This document shows positions 17,278-25,451 of a stretch of 64,000 bases of DNA, piece after piece. The notes under the pieces are model-generated. The model saw only the letters and a program-made list of their open reading frames with translations, had not been told where the DNA came from and made no database searches. Source of the stretch: Dyadobacter fermentans DSM 18053 (lineage in GTDB: Bacteria > Bacteroidota > Bacteroidia > Cytophagales > Spirosomataceae); assembly GCF_000023125.1 (NCBI RefSeq), contig NC_013037.1, positions 3,534,001 through 3,598,000 on the forward strand. Direction: 5' to 3'. Numbering within the stretch: the stretch's first letter is position 1; each line of letters opens with the position of its first letter. Both the position numbers and the translations under genes were made by a program.

Positions 17278-18476
17278 TTACGCCTTACGGACACCTTACC
17301 TATTGCAGCAACATCCATCCCGGCGAAAAGTGGGAGGACCATTTCCGGTCGCTGCGTGAAACGTTACCATTTATCCGCGAGCAGCTCGCCCCGGGCAAGC
17401 CATTCGGGCTGGGCCTGCGCGTAGCGAATGAGGCTTCCATCGAGCTCAGTAAGCCCGAAGTGCTGAACGAGTTTAAGACCTGGCTGGCCGGTCATGGCAT
17501 TTACGTGTTTGTGATCAATGGTTTTCCATACGGCGGCTTTCACAACACGCGCGTAAAGGACGACGTGCATACGCCCGACTGGACGACGCAGGACCGGCTG
17601 GAATATACGAAGCGCCTCTTCAACATCCTGACCGAGCTTCTGCCAGCTGATATGCACGGAGGTGTTTCCACGCCACCGCTCTCCTACCGACTTTGGTGGG
17701 ATTCGGAAGCGGAAAAGCAGGAAGCCACCGAAAAAGCAACCGATCACATCCTCGAACTGCTTGATGAACTGGTCCGCATTGAAAAAGAAACCGGCAAGTT
17801 CCTGCATTTGGACATCGAACCCGAACCGGACGGCATTCTCGACAACACCGAGGATTTTGTGACCTGGTATGCGAATCTGTTGCTTCCGAAAGGCACTATT
17901 TATCTGGTAGAAAAATACGGGATCTACGGTGAAGCGGCACAGGCGCTCATCTTGAAACACATTCAGCTGTGCTACGACATTTGCCACGCGGCGGTCGGTT
18001 TCGAAAAACCGGAAGACATCCTCGATTCGCTGAATGAATATGGCATTCAGGTCGGCCGCATACAGGTGAGCTCAGCTTTGAAGGTAAATTACAATACTGA
18101 AAAGGAAATTAAGCGCAAGGCAATCGAAACCTTCGACGAGCCGGTGTACCTCCACCAGGTAGTGGCCCGCCACGACGACGGCCATTTTACGCACTACCCC
18201 GATTTAAAAGAAGCACTGACCGACTGGGACGAAACCCATGAGGAATGGCGCGTGCACTTCCACGTTCCGCTGTTTGTAAACACTTACGGCGTGCTGGATT
18301 CGACGCAGGGCGACATTGTGCAGACATTGGCATTGCAAAAAGAAAACCCATTCTCGGCCTACCTAGAAGTGGAAACCTACACCTGGGGCGTGCTTCCCGA
18401 GGACATGCAAAAGCCCATCGGCGAATCCATCGTTCGCGAGCTGGAATGGGTGAAGAAAGTTTTGAATTATGAATAA
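17274..18476 (+). CDS. eboE: Xylose-isomerase-like TIM-barrel metabolite traffic protein, EboE
   Basis: This 400-residue protein starts MITPYGHLTYCSNIHPGEKW and overlaps eboD by 4 bp. It has an AP-endonuclease-2/xylose-isomerase-type barrel. Potential metal ligands appear in FLHLDIEPEPDGILDN, LCYDICHAAVGFEKPE and HFHVPLFVNTYGVLDSTQ. The family name EboE (metabolite traffic protein) comes from cyanobacterial work. The reaction is not known; isomerisation or aldol chemistry on a sugar-like product of EboD is a reasonable guess. There is no signal peptide, so it is cytosolic. The next gene starts inside its last codons. Confidence 0.88.
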   Translation: MITPYGHLTYCSNIHPGEKWEDHFRSLRETLPFIREQLAPGKPFGLGLRVANEASIELSKPEVLNEFKTWLAGHGIYVFVINGFPYGGFHNTRVKDDVHTPDWTTQDRLEYTKRLFNILTELLPADMHGGVSTPPLSYRLWWDSEAEKQEATEKATDHILELLDELVRIEKETGKFLHLDIEPEPDGILDNTEDFVTWYANLLLPKGTIYLVEKYGIYGEAAQALILKHIQLCYDICHAAVGFEKPEDILDSLNEYGIQVGRIQVSSALKVNYNTEKEIKRKAIETFDEPVYLHQVVARHDDGHFTHYPDLKEALTDWDETHEEWRVHFHVPLFVNTYGVLDSTQGDIVQTLALQKENPFSAYLEVETYTWGVLPEDMQKPIGESIVRELEWVKKVLNYE

Positions 18477-19833
18477 AACCGTAGTTATAGATATTGTAGG
18501 ACTAAGCGCCAACCTGATCGGCGAACATACGCCGTTTCTGGACGCTTATGTCAAAAAGCGGCATTTGACGCCGATTAAACCTGTTTTACCTGCTGTCACC
18601 ACTACTTCCCAGAGCACTTATGTGACGGGTAAATGGCCGGCCGACAACGGGATCGTCGGTAATGGCTGGTACGATCGTGAAGATTCGGAGATTAAATTCT
18701 GGAAGCAGTCGAACAAGCTCGTGCAGGGCGATAAAATTTGGGACAATGCCCGAAAAGTGGATCCCAAATTTACCGTTTCGAAGATGTTCTGGTGGTATAA
18801 TATGTACTCCACCGCCGACTGGTCGGTAACGCCGCGGCCGCAGTACCATGCCGATGGCGTAAAAGCACCGGATTGCTACGCCTACCCGCCGGAGTTGCGC
18901 GATGAATTGCAGGCCGAACTTGGCCAGTTCCCGCTGTTCAGCTTCTGGGGGCCGAATGCGAATATCAAATCGACGCGCTGGATTGCAGATGCTTCCATGT
19001 CGGTCGAGAAAAAGCATAACCCTACGCTGACGCTCATTTACCTGCCGCATCTGGATTATTGTTTGCAAAAATTCGGGCCGGACTTTTCCAAAATCAGCAA
19101 GGAGCTGAATGAAATTGATGAAGTTGTGAAAGACCTCATTCAATTCTACGAGGCGCGCAATGCCAAGATCATTCTGCTTTCGGAATATGGTATTAATGCG
19201 GTGAACAACCCGATCCATATTAACCGCATTCTACGCAACGAGGGGCTGATTTCCGTGCGCGTTGAGCGCTGGTATGAGCTGCTGGATGCGGGCGTTTCCA
19301 AAGCATTTGCCGTGTCCGATCACCAAATCGCGCATGTTTATCTGAATGATCCTTCGGTGAAAGAGCGCGTGATGCAGGTTTTGAAAAATACACCAGGCAT
19401 TGATCTCGTGCTTGATAAAGCGGCGCAAAAAGATTACCACATCGACCACGAACGCTCCGGCGATATTGTAGTCGTGGCCAAACCGGACAGCTGGTTTACC
19501 TACTATTACTGGCTCGATGATGCCAAAGCGCCGGATTACGCGCATTTGGTAGACATTCACCGCAAGCCGGGTTATGATCCGGTAGAGATGTTTATGGACC
19601 CCAAGAATCCGTTGATCAAACTACGTGCAGGCTACAAACTGGCACGTAAGCTACTTGGATTCAGATATTTAATGGACGTCATTCCACTCGATGCCACATT
19701 AGTTAAAGGTTCACACGGAGGCATTAACATACCCAAAGAATACTACCCGATCATCATCACAGATCAGGCTGCCGAAAAATCCGAACTGGAAGCAGTAGAT
19801 GTGTATGATGTGATCTGGAAACACTTGATTTAA
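18469..19833 (+). CDS. eboF: Alkaline phosphatase / nucleotide pyrophosphatase-type protein, EboF
   Basis: This 454-residue protein of the type I phosphodiesterase/nucleotide pyrophosphatase fold overlaps eboE by 8 bp. The first ligand Asp is in VVIDIVGLSANLIGEHTP (residue 8), and the nucleophile Thr is in AVTTTSQSTYVTGKWPADN (about 47). The late His is kept in LVKGSHGGIN (about 416). Two usual ligand sites are changed: the D-x-x-x-H motif reads LDYCLQKFGP (His to Gln), and the S-D-H-G motif reads LLSEYGINA (Asp-His to Glu-Tyr). Activity may therefore differ from classical enzymes, or the metal site may be single. It has no signal peptide. It is the last gene of the cluster. Confidence 0.87.
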   Translation: MNKTVVIDIVGLSANLIGEHTPFLDAYVKKRHLTPIKPVLPAVTTTSQSTYVTGKWPADNGIVGNGWYDREDSEIKFWKQSNKLVQGDKIWDNARKVDPKFTVSKMFWWYNMYSTADWSVTPRPQYHADGVKAPDCYAYPPELRDELQAELGQFPLFSFWGPNANIKSTRWIADASMSVEKKHNPTLTLIYLPHLDYCLQKFGPDFSKISKELNEIDEVVKDLIQFYEARNAKIILLSEYGINAVNNPIHINRILRNEGLISVRVERWYELLDAGVSKAFAVSDHQIAHVYLNDPSVKERVMQVLKNTPGIDLVLDKAAQKDYHIDHERSGDIVVVAKPDSWFTYYYWLDDAKAPDYAHLVDIHRKPGYDPVEMFMDPKNPLIKLRAGYKLARKLLGFRYLMDVIPLDATLVKGSHGGINIPKEYYPIIITDQAAEKSELEAVDVYDVIWKHLI

Positions 19834-19854
19834 AATTGTTTCCAAAAACAAATA

Positions 19855-19905
19855 GGCTTTCATGACGTTGTTGTAGAAACCTACTACTACGACCTCATGA
19901 AAGCC
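19855..19905 (+). promoter_or_regulatory. Hairpin enclosing the start codon of the sugar dehydrogenase gene
   Basis: A perfect 11-base inverted repeat, GGCTTTCATGA (19855-19865) and TCATGAAAGCC (19895-19905), encloses an inner imperfect stem ending GTAG-AAAC-CTAC. The downstream arm contains the ATG at 19897 and the second and third codons of the following gene. In RNA this would bury the start codon. No T-tract follows, so it is not a normal terminator. Translational control is inferred. Confidence 0.6.
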
Positions 19906-21087
19906 ACACTTCACCTAACGCTCATTCTACTGGCGTTTTCACTCGCCTTTCTCGCCTGCAAATCTGACGATCCGAAAGTCCCCGAAGATCCCGGGCTGCC
20001 TGAAAATACCATTGATTCCAAAGACGTTTTCCCTGCATTGACATTCAGCCAGCCGGTCGACCTTGTGCAGGCGCCGGGCGATAGCACACAATTCTTCGTG
20101 GTGGAGCAGGGCGGTGTGATCAAGGTGTTTTCCAATACCGAAAATGTCTCTTCCAGCGCCACATTTCTGGATATCAAAAGCAAGGTAAGGTCCGGCGGCG
20201 AACGTGGGCTACTGGGCCTGGCATTTCATCCGGATTTTAAAACCAATGGCTATTTTTTTGTCAATTACACTTCCGGCACGCCACTGAGGACGGTGATCGC
20301 GCGCTACAAAGCGACCAGCGGCACGCAGGCTGACGCGGCCAGCGAAACGGTTCTATTTACATTCAATCAACCGTACGACAATCACAACGGCGGCTCGATG
20401 CAGTTCGGAAAAGACGGCTACCTCTACATTGCCACCGGCGATGGCGGCAGCGGAGGCGATCCGCAGAACTATGCGCAGAACCTTAAAAGCCATCTCGGCA
20501 AAATCCTCCGCGTGGATGTGAATGGAACCTCGAAAGGCAATTACAGCATTCCGGCTGATAATCCATACTCCGCAGGAACAGGCGGAAATCTGCCCGAAAT
20601 CTACGCTTACGGCCTCCGCAATCCGTGGCGGATCAGCTTCGATACCGAAAGCGGCAAGCTCTTTGCGGGCGACGTGGGCCAGAATGAGCGGGAGGAAATC
20701 GACATTATCGTGAAAGGCGGCAATTATGGCTGGCGGTTCAAAGAAGGCGTCGATTGCTACAATCCGGGTTCCAACTGCAATGTCGACGGCCTCATTGATC
20801 CCGTGCACGATTACAGCCAGGACGACGGCGACCGCTCCATTACCGGCGGCTATGTGTACCACGGAACCGCCATTCCGGCGCTCGCAGGCAAGTACATCTA
20901 CGGCGACTACATCAGCGGGCGCATCTGGGCCCTCGAACTCGACGGCGATACCCGCAAAAGCAACACCCTGCTGATGGAAGATAAGGGCCTGATCTCCTCT
21001 TTCGGACAGGATTTGGGGGGCGAAGTGTACTATCTCAACTACGGCGAAGGCAAAGTGATGAAGGTGGTTAACGGAAATTTAAATTGA
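19897..21087 (+). CDS. PQQ-dependent sugar dehydrogenase (glucose/sorbosone type) lipoprotein
   Basis: This 396-residue protein starts MKATLHLTLILLAFSLAFLACK, a lipoprotein signal with Cys 21. It is followed by a six-bladed beta-propeller of the soluble glucose/sorbosone dehydrogenase family. Typical segments are GLLGLAFHPDFKTNGYFFVN, NHNGGSMQFGKDGYLYIATG (active-site His region), YAYGLRNPWRISFD and FAGDVGQNEREEIDII. Such proteins oxidise sugars in the periplasm with pyrroloquinoline quinone, though many bacterial members have unproven substrates. It follows eboF by 63 bp, a gap filled by a hairpin that includes the start codon, so it may be read from the ebo transcript or independently. Confidence 0.88.
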   Translation: MKATLHLTLILLAFSLAFLACKSDDPKVPEDPGLPENTIDSKDVFPALTFSQPVDLVQAPGDSTQFFVVEQGGVIKVFSNTENVSSSATFLDIKSKVRSGGERGLLGLAFHPDFKTNGYFFVNYTSGTPLRTVIARYKATSGTQADAASETVLFTFNQPYDNHNGGSMQFGKDGYLYIATGDGGSGGDPQNYAQNLKSHLGKILRVDVNGTSKGNYSIPADNPYSAGTGGNLPEIYAYGLRNPWRISFDTESGKLFAGDVGQNEREEIDIIVKGGNYGWRFKEGVDCYNPGSNCNVDGLIDPVHDYSQDDGDRSITGGYVYHGTAIPALAGKYIYGDYISGRIWALELDGDTRKSNTLLMEDKGLISSFGQDLGGEVYYLNYGEGKVMKVVNGNLN

Positions 21088-21113
21088 AAAATTAACCGGT
21101 CGTCCTATCTTTG
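21083..21113 (+). promoter_or_regulatory. Bacteroidota-type promoter for the carboxynorspermidine synthase gene
   Basis: A -33 TTG (21084-21086) is followed after 19 bases by the -7 box TATCTTTG (21106-21113), matching TAnnTTTG with ideal spacing. The ATG lies at 21136. Confidence 0.7.
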
Positions 21114-21135
21114 CCGGAAATTTAAACCTATTAAA

Positions 21136-22347
21136 ATGTCCAAGGTTCTTATCATTGGCGCAGGAGGTGTCGGTAGTGTTGTGGCACACAAATGCGCATT
21201 GAACAGCAATGTTTTCACCGAAATAATGCTCGCCAGCCGCACCAAGGCGAAATGTGATAAAATAGCAGCCGAAATCAAGGAAATGCATGGGGTTGACATC
21301 CAAACTGCTCAGGTAGATGCCGACATTGTGGCCGAAACCGTGCTGTTGATCAAGCGTTTCCAGCCCAAAGTGCTCATCAACGTGGCATTGCCGTACCAGG
21401 ATCTGACAATCATGGACGCTTGCCTCGAAACCGGCGTACATTACCTCGATACCGCCAATTACGAACCCAAAGACGTTGCAAAATTCGAATACAGCTGGCA
21501 ATGGGCTTACCAGGAGCGCTTCAAAGAGGCAGGTCTGATGGCCGTGCTCGGCTGCGGCTTCGACCCGGGCGCTACGCAGGTATTTACTGCCTACGCTGCC
21601 AAGCACCAGTTCGACGAAATGCATTACCTGGACATCATCGACTGCAATGCAGGCGACCACGGCAAGGCATTCGCGACCAACTTCAACCCTGAAATCAATA
21701 TCCGCGAGATCACCCAGCCGGGCCGCTATTGGGAAAATGGCGAATGGGTAGAAATCCCCGCGATGAGCATCCATAAACCGATCGATTACCCGGGCATTGG
21801 CCCCAAAGAGAGCTACGTGTTATACCACGAAGAGCTCGAATCATTGGTTAAAAACTTCCCTACCCTGAAACGTGCGCGTTTCTGGATGACATTCGGCCAA
21901 GCTTACATCACGCATTTGAATGTGCTGGAAAATGTAGGTATGACGAGCATCAAGCCGATCAAATTCAACGGCATCGACATTGTTCCTTTGGAATTCCTGA
22001 AAGCAGTATTACCTGCGCCGGATACCTTGGGAGAAAACTACTCCGGCCAGACGTCTATCGGCTGCCAGATCAAGGGTATCAAGGATGGTGAAGAGAAAAC
22101 TTACTACGTTTGGAACAACTGCGACCACGCTGAATGCTACCGCGAGGTGCGTGCACAGGCGGTGAGCTACACGACGGGCGTTCCGGCCATGATCGGCGCA
22201 ATGCTGATGCTGACGAACGACGAATGGATGAAGCCGGGCGTATATAATGTAGAAGAGCTGAATCCCGACCCGTTCATGGAGCTACTGAACATCCACGGCT
22301 TGCCGTGGCATGAAGCGGTGAACATCGAGCTTCCCCACGAATATTGA
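21136..22347 (+). CDS. Carboxynorspermidine synthase (saccharopine dehydrogenase family)
   Basis: This 403-residue protein has an N-terminal Rossmann motif SKVLIIGAGGVGSVVAHKCA and the family stretches INVALPYQDLTIMDACLETG, HYLDTANYEPKD and LMAVLGCGFDPGATQVFTAY. These match the carboxynorspermidine/carboxyspermidine dehydrogenase branch of the saccharopine dehydrogenase superfamily. It reductively joins diaminobutane or diaminopropane to aspartate semialdehyde in the alternative spermidine pathway common in Bacteroidota. The partner decarboxylase is not in this window. It is expressed alone, with its own promoter and a strong terminator just downstream. Confidence 0.9.
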   Translation: MSKVLIIGAGGVGSVVAHKCALNSNVFTEIMLASRTKAKCDKIAAEIKEMHGVDIQTAQVDADIVAETVLLIKRFQPKVLINVALPYQDLTIMDACLETGVHYLDTANYEPKDVAKFEYSWQWAYQERFKEAGLMAVLGCGFDPGATQVFTAYAAKHQFDEMHYLDIIDCNAGDHGKAFATNFNPEINIREITQPGRYWENGEWVEIPAMSIHKPIDYPGIGPKESYVLYHEELESLVKNFPTLKRARFWMTFGQAYITHLNVLENVGMTSIKPIKFNGIDIVPLEFLKAVLPAPDTLGENYSGQTSIGCQIKGIKDGEEKTYYVWNNCDHAECYREVRAQAVSYTTGVPAMIGAMLMLTNDEWMKPGVYNVEELNPDPFMELLNIHGLPWHEAVNIELPHEY

Positions 22348-22352
22348 TAGCA

Positions 22353-22388
22353 ATGAAAAAGGCGGTTTCAAAAACCGCCTTTTTCATT
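22353..22388. terminator. Strong bidirectional terminator
   Basis: A 16-base perfect inverted repeat has arms ATGAAAAAGGCGGTTT and AAACCGCCTTTTTCAT with a CAA loop. It separates the convergent carboxynorspermidine synthase gene and folB and touches the folB stop codon. Confidence 0.9.
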
Positions 22389-22737
22389 ATCCTTCCATCG
22401 TGATCACCGCCCGGGTGCAGACCCCTCCTATCGGCGGGTTGAACTTTGAGACTTTTACAGTCACCTTCTCCACCGCCGGGTAATGCTCCCGTATTTTTTC
22501 AATTACATTAAAACCAATGTGTTCCAATAACTTGGCCGGCTCTTTCATGACCTTGGCCGTGAGCTGGTAAATGGTTTCGTAATTGACGGTCTCACTCAGC
22601 TTGTCGTGCTGAGCGGCTTGGAAAAAGTCCGTGGTAATAGTAATATCCAGGGCGTATTTGTTGCCGATGCGTTGTTCTTCGGGGTAATAGCCGTGGTATG
22701 CAAAAAATTCGAGTCCTTCGAGACTGATCGTTCCCAA
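22387..22737 (-). CDS. folB: Dihydroneopterin aldolase FolB
   Basis: This 116-residue protein matches FolB in length and sequence: TISLEGLEFFAYHGYYPEEQ at the start (Tyr/His substrate region), SETVNYETIYQLTAKVM, and LLEHIGFNVIEKI with the conserved Glu and His. It converts dihydroneopterin to 6-hydroxymethyl-dihydropterin in folate synthesis. It lies 9 bp after the divIVA-like gene on the same strand, so the two are co-transcribed. Confidence 0.92.
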   Translation of the reverse strand: MGTISLEGLEFFAYHGYYPEEQRIGNKYALDITITTDFFQAAQHDKLSETVNYETIYQLTAKVMKEPAKLLEHIGFNVIEKIREHYPAVEKVTVKVSKFNPPIGGVCTRAVITMEG

Positions 22738-22746
22738 TGGTGGTGA

Positions 22747-23781
22747 TTAGATTTGGTCAAAAAATGAACCGCCGCCTGATTTCTTCGGCTGGCTGTTTTC
22801 TCTCGGCCGGTTAATGCCGCCCGAAGAATCCCTGGCCTTCTCTGCCACCTTATGCATTTCCGCGAGCACCTCTTCGGCCTCCTCGGCTGCGCTTTTGGGC
22901 GTTTGGCGTGGTCGGTTGTAGGCAACCGGCTCCTCCTGCGCTGGTTCCGGTTCGGGTACCGGCGTCGGCTCTGGCTCTGGAACGGCCGTCGCGAAAGGCG
23001 CCACAGGCTGTGCTTCTTCCGGCTCAGGCTCGCCCGGCAATTCGGGATCTACTTCAAAAACCGGTTCAGGTTCGGGCGCCTGCTCGGGGAGATCGAATAC
23101 GATTTCCGGCTTGTCGTCCTGCAACACCACGTCCACTACCGGTTCCTCGGGCGTCTCTTCCACCTCGATCACCACCGGCTGCTGGAATGTCAGCTTTTTC
23201 GGAATTTCAATTTCCGCAATATGCTTTTTAATGTCCTCCATCTTATTGAGGACCGACTCTTTATCATATTTCTGCTCAAAGCGCTCCACTGTTTCCAGCG
23301 CACTGTTGGCGAGCGAGCTCAGCTGCACAATAAGATTGTCGCGGAAGTTTTCGATGGCGCGGAAATCACGTTCCTGGACCTTCACTTCCTGCGCGAAATC
23401 TTCTTTGAATCTCAACAAACGATCTTCCGTTTGCTTAATGATCTGGTTCGTACGCTGTTCCGCTTCTGTCACCAGGTCATTCGCCGCCGCGCGCGATTCC
23501 TCAATGCGTTTTTCGGCGTTTTCGTTGGCTTCTTTCTCGATCAGCTTGCTGGTATCTTCGGCGGCTTTTAAGGTTCTGAATAAGGTTGATTCGATATCTT
23601 TCAACTTCGCCAATTCCTTCTCCGCGTATTCCAGCTGCATCTTAAGCAAGTTGTTTTCGCTTGAAAACCGCTCCCATTCCTGAGACAATGAGTTCAGGAA
23701 AGCATCTACTTCGTCCGGGTCATAACCTCTGAAAATCTTTTCAAAAGTGTGCTTGCGTATCTCAATAGCGGATATTTTCAT
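22747..23781 (-). CDS. DivIVA-domain coiled-coil protein
   Basis: This 344-residue protein begins with the DivIVA/GpsB signature MKISAIEIRKHTFEKIFRGY and DPDEVDAFLNSLSQEWERF. A long coiled coil follows (residues about 30-190: LKDIESTLFRTLKAAEDTSK and onward). The C-terminal 150 residues are an acidic Pro/Glu-rich linker (EPEPVFEVDPELPGEPEPEE), ending KSGGGSFFDQI. DivIVA proteins bind curved membrane and organise division or polar growth in Gram-positives; the role in Bacteroidota is little known. It precedes folB in one operon. Confidence 0.88.
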   Translation of the reverse strand: MKISAIEIRKHTFEKIFRGYDPDEVDAFLNSLSQEWERFSSENNLLKMQLEYAEKELAKLKDIESTLFRTLKAAEDTSKLIEKEANENAEKRIEESRAAANDLVTEAEQRTNQIIKQTEDRLLRFKEDFAQEVKVQERDFRAIENFRDNLIVQLSSLANSALETVERFEQKYDKESVLNKMEDIKKHIAEIEIPKKLTFQQPVVIEVEETPEEPVVDVVLQDDKPEIVFDLPEQAPEPEPVFEVDPELPGEPEPEEAQPVAPFATAVPEPEPTPVPEPEPAQEEPVAYNRPRQTPKSAAEEAEEVLAEMHKVAEKARDSSGGINRPRENSQPKKSGGGSFFDQI

Positions 23782-23888
23782 GATGCATTCTATGCTTTGA
23801 TGCCTGGATAATAACGGTCGTGTAAGTTAAAGATATAAGATTCATTTTTCAAAGTATTTACCAACATTGCCATATTATAAGTATTGGC

Positions 23889-24788
23889 TTACCCGACCTC
23901 CCAAACCGAGATCATGCGGTCGTCGCTGCACGAAATCAGCTGGTTTTCAAAGCTCGTCCAAAGGAGCTTGTTCACCGACGTTCCGTGGCCCGCATGACGT
24001 GCCCGGTCGATTATTTTTTTAAGCTTAAATGTGGCCGCATCCCATAGTTTAATGGATTTGTCCATGCTGCAAGTAGCGAAGAGGGAGCGATCGGGACTGA
24101 ATGTAATGTCGTTGATCGCGTACATATGCGCGGGGATGTCGGAGACGATGCCGTACGCATCATTGACGTCCCATATTTTCAGGTGCGCGTCCCGGCCGGT
24201 GGTGAACAGGTATTTACCGTCCGGTGAATATTTAACGGAAAATACGGAGTTTGAATGTGCCTGGATGGTCTTTTTTAATTTGAACCCGTCCAGATCGAAG
24301 ATATGCACATTGCAATCGCTGTCGCCTGTGGCGAATTCGTTGGTATCGACATTAACGGCAATGCTGCGGATACTTTTACCGGCAATTTTAATGTGCTTCT
24401 GCACGGCAAAAGTCGGAACATCCATTACCACCACCACGCCGTCGCCCAATGCGATCAATGCTTTTTCACCGGCGAAACGGATGTCGAAAATATTGGTATT
24501 GGTAATTTTAGAGGTTTTTTCAATCACATTTTCCTGCGTATTGAGCACCTGGATGCCTTCGAAATTCTGCGCGATCCAGAGCGAACTACTGCTTTCATGC
24601 AATGCGAGTGCGTACACGGAGGTGCCTGCGCGGGCGACCAGTTTGCCGAGGTCGGGCTTTTGCAGGTCCCATTGGATTACAAAGCCATCTGCACCCGCTG
24701 AATAAAAGCCGTGCGCCGTTTGGTCAGAAATAATTGTATAAACACTGTCCCTATGACCGGAAAAAGTATCTACTTTGCGAATATTCAT
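23889..24788 (-). CDS. WD40 repeat protein
   Basis: This 299-residue protein starts MNIRKVDTFSGHRDSVYTII and consists of about seven WD40 blades forming one beta-propeller. Clear blades are HSNSVFSVKYSPDGKYLFTT with DAHLKIWD, INDITFSPDRSLFATCSMDK with SIKLWD, and DDRMISVWEVG at the C-terminus. The start at 24788 is preferred; an in-frame ATG at 24821 would overlap the divergent gene. It has no signal peptide, so it is likely a cytosolic scaffold. It is transcribed divergently from the phosphopantetheinyl transferase gene with almost no spacer. Partner unknown. Confidence 0.87.
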   Translation of the reverse strand: MNIRKVDTFSGHRDSVYTIISDQTAHGFYSAGADGFVIQWDLQKPDLGKLVARAGTSVYALALHESSSSLWIAQNFEGIQVLNTQENVIEKTSKITNTNIFDIRFAGEKALIALGDGVVVVMDVPTFAVQKHIKIAGKSIRSIAVNVDTNEFATGDSDCNVHIFDLDGFKLKKTIQAHSNSVFSVKYSPDGKYLFTTGRDAHLKIWDVNDAYGIVSDIPAHMYAINDITFSPDRSLFATCSMDKSIKLWDAATFKLKKIIDRARHAGHGTSVNKLLWTSFENQLISCSDDRMISVWEVG

Positions 24789-24794
24789 TTCATG

Positions 24795-24802
24795 TATTTT
24801 TG
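24795..24802 (+). promoter_or_regulatory. -7 promoter box for the phosphopantetheinyl transferase gene
   Basis: TATTTTTG matches TAnnTTTG and lies 17 bases before the ATG at 24820, within the short divergent region next to the WD40 start. No clear -33 element was found. Confidence 0.45.
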
Positions 24803-24819
24803 AAGCAAACAGTATTACC

Positions 24820-25449
24820 ATGCCCCTCGTTCATTCCGAAAAGATAGAAGATAGCAGCACATTACTGCTCTGGAAATTGACGGAAACCGAAGCGGAACTT
24901 CAAAATGCTCTGGGTAACGGCTTTAACCAGGAAGAGCTTGACCGGATTTCTCATCCCCAAAAAAAACGCGAATGGCTCGCCAGCCGGATGCTGATCAAGA
25001 CATTGGCCGAACAATTCGGCATTAACTATGTAGGCATTCACAAAGACGAGCACGGCAAGGCATTTCTGATCGACAACGATTCGCACATTTCCATTACCCA
25101 CACCGCCGAGTTTGTGGCGGTAGCGATTAACCCCGCCGCCGCGGTGGGCATCGACATGGAGAAGACCGATCCGAAATTGCAGCGAACTTCCAAAAAATAC
25201 CTTTCGCCGCCCGAGTTCGAACACGCGCAGGACGATATGGACCGCCTTTGCATGTACTGGTGCGCGAAAGAAGCATTATATAAGCTGTACGGGAAGAAAC
25301 AGATCAGTTTCAGGGACTCGATTTTTATCAACCCATTCGATAATCCGGACGTTATTCTCCGGGGAACGCTCACCGACGAGGACCTGACCGTGCCTTCCAA
25401 CATCCACATCCGCTGGTTCGACGGCCATTGCCTCGCTATCTCGCTCTGA
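24820..25449 (+). CDS. 4'-phosphopantetheinyl transferase superfamily protein
   Basis: This 209-residue protein starts MPLVHSEKIEDSSTLLLWKL. It has the Sfp-type motifs AAVGIDMEKTDPKLQRTSKK (Asp and Glu that bind Mg2+, about residues 107-126) and LCMYWCAKEALYKLYGKK (about 143-160). It transfers the phosphopantetheine arm of CoA to a carrier protein. The length is that of the Sfp/AcpT group rather than the short AcpS. No polyketide or peptide synthase gene is nearby, so it may serve fatty-acid carriers or a distant cluster. An ATG at 24775 is rejected because it would overlap the WD40 start and promoter. Confidence 0.88.
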   Translation: MPLVHSEKIEDSSTLLLWKLTETEAELQNALGNGFNQEELDRISHPQKKREWLASRMLIKTLAEQFGINYVGIHKDEHGKAFLIDNDSHISITHTAEFVAVAINPAAAVGIDMEKTDPKLQRTSKKYLSPPEFEHAQDDMDRLCMYWCAKEALYKLYGKKQISFRDSIFINPFDNPDVILRGTLTDEDLTVPSNIHIRWFDGHCLAISL

Positions 25450-25451
25450 GA

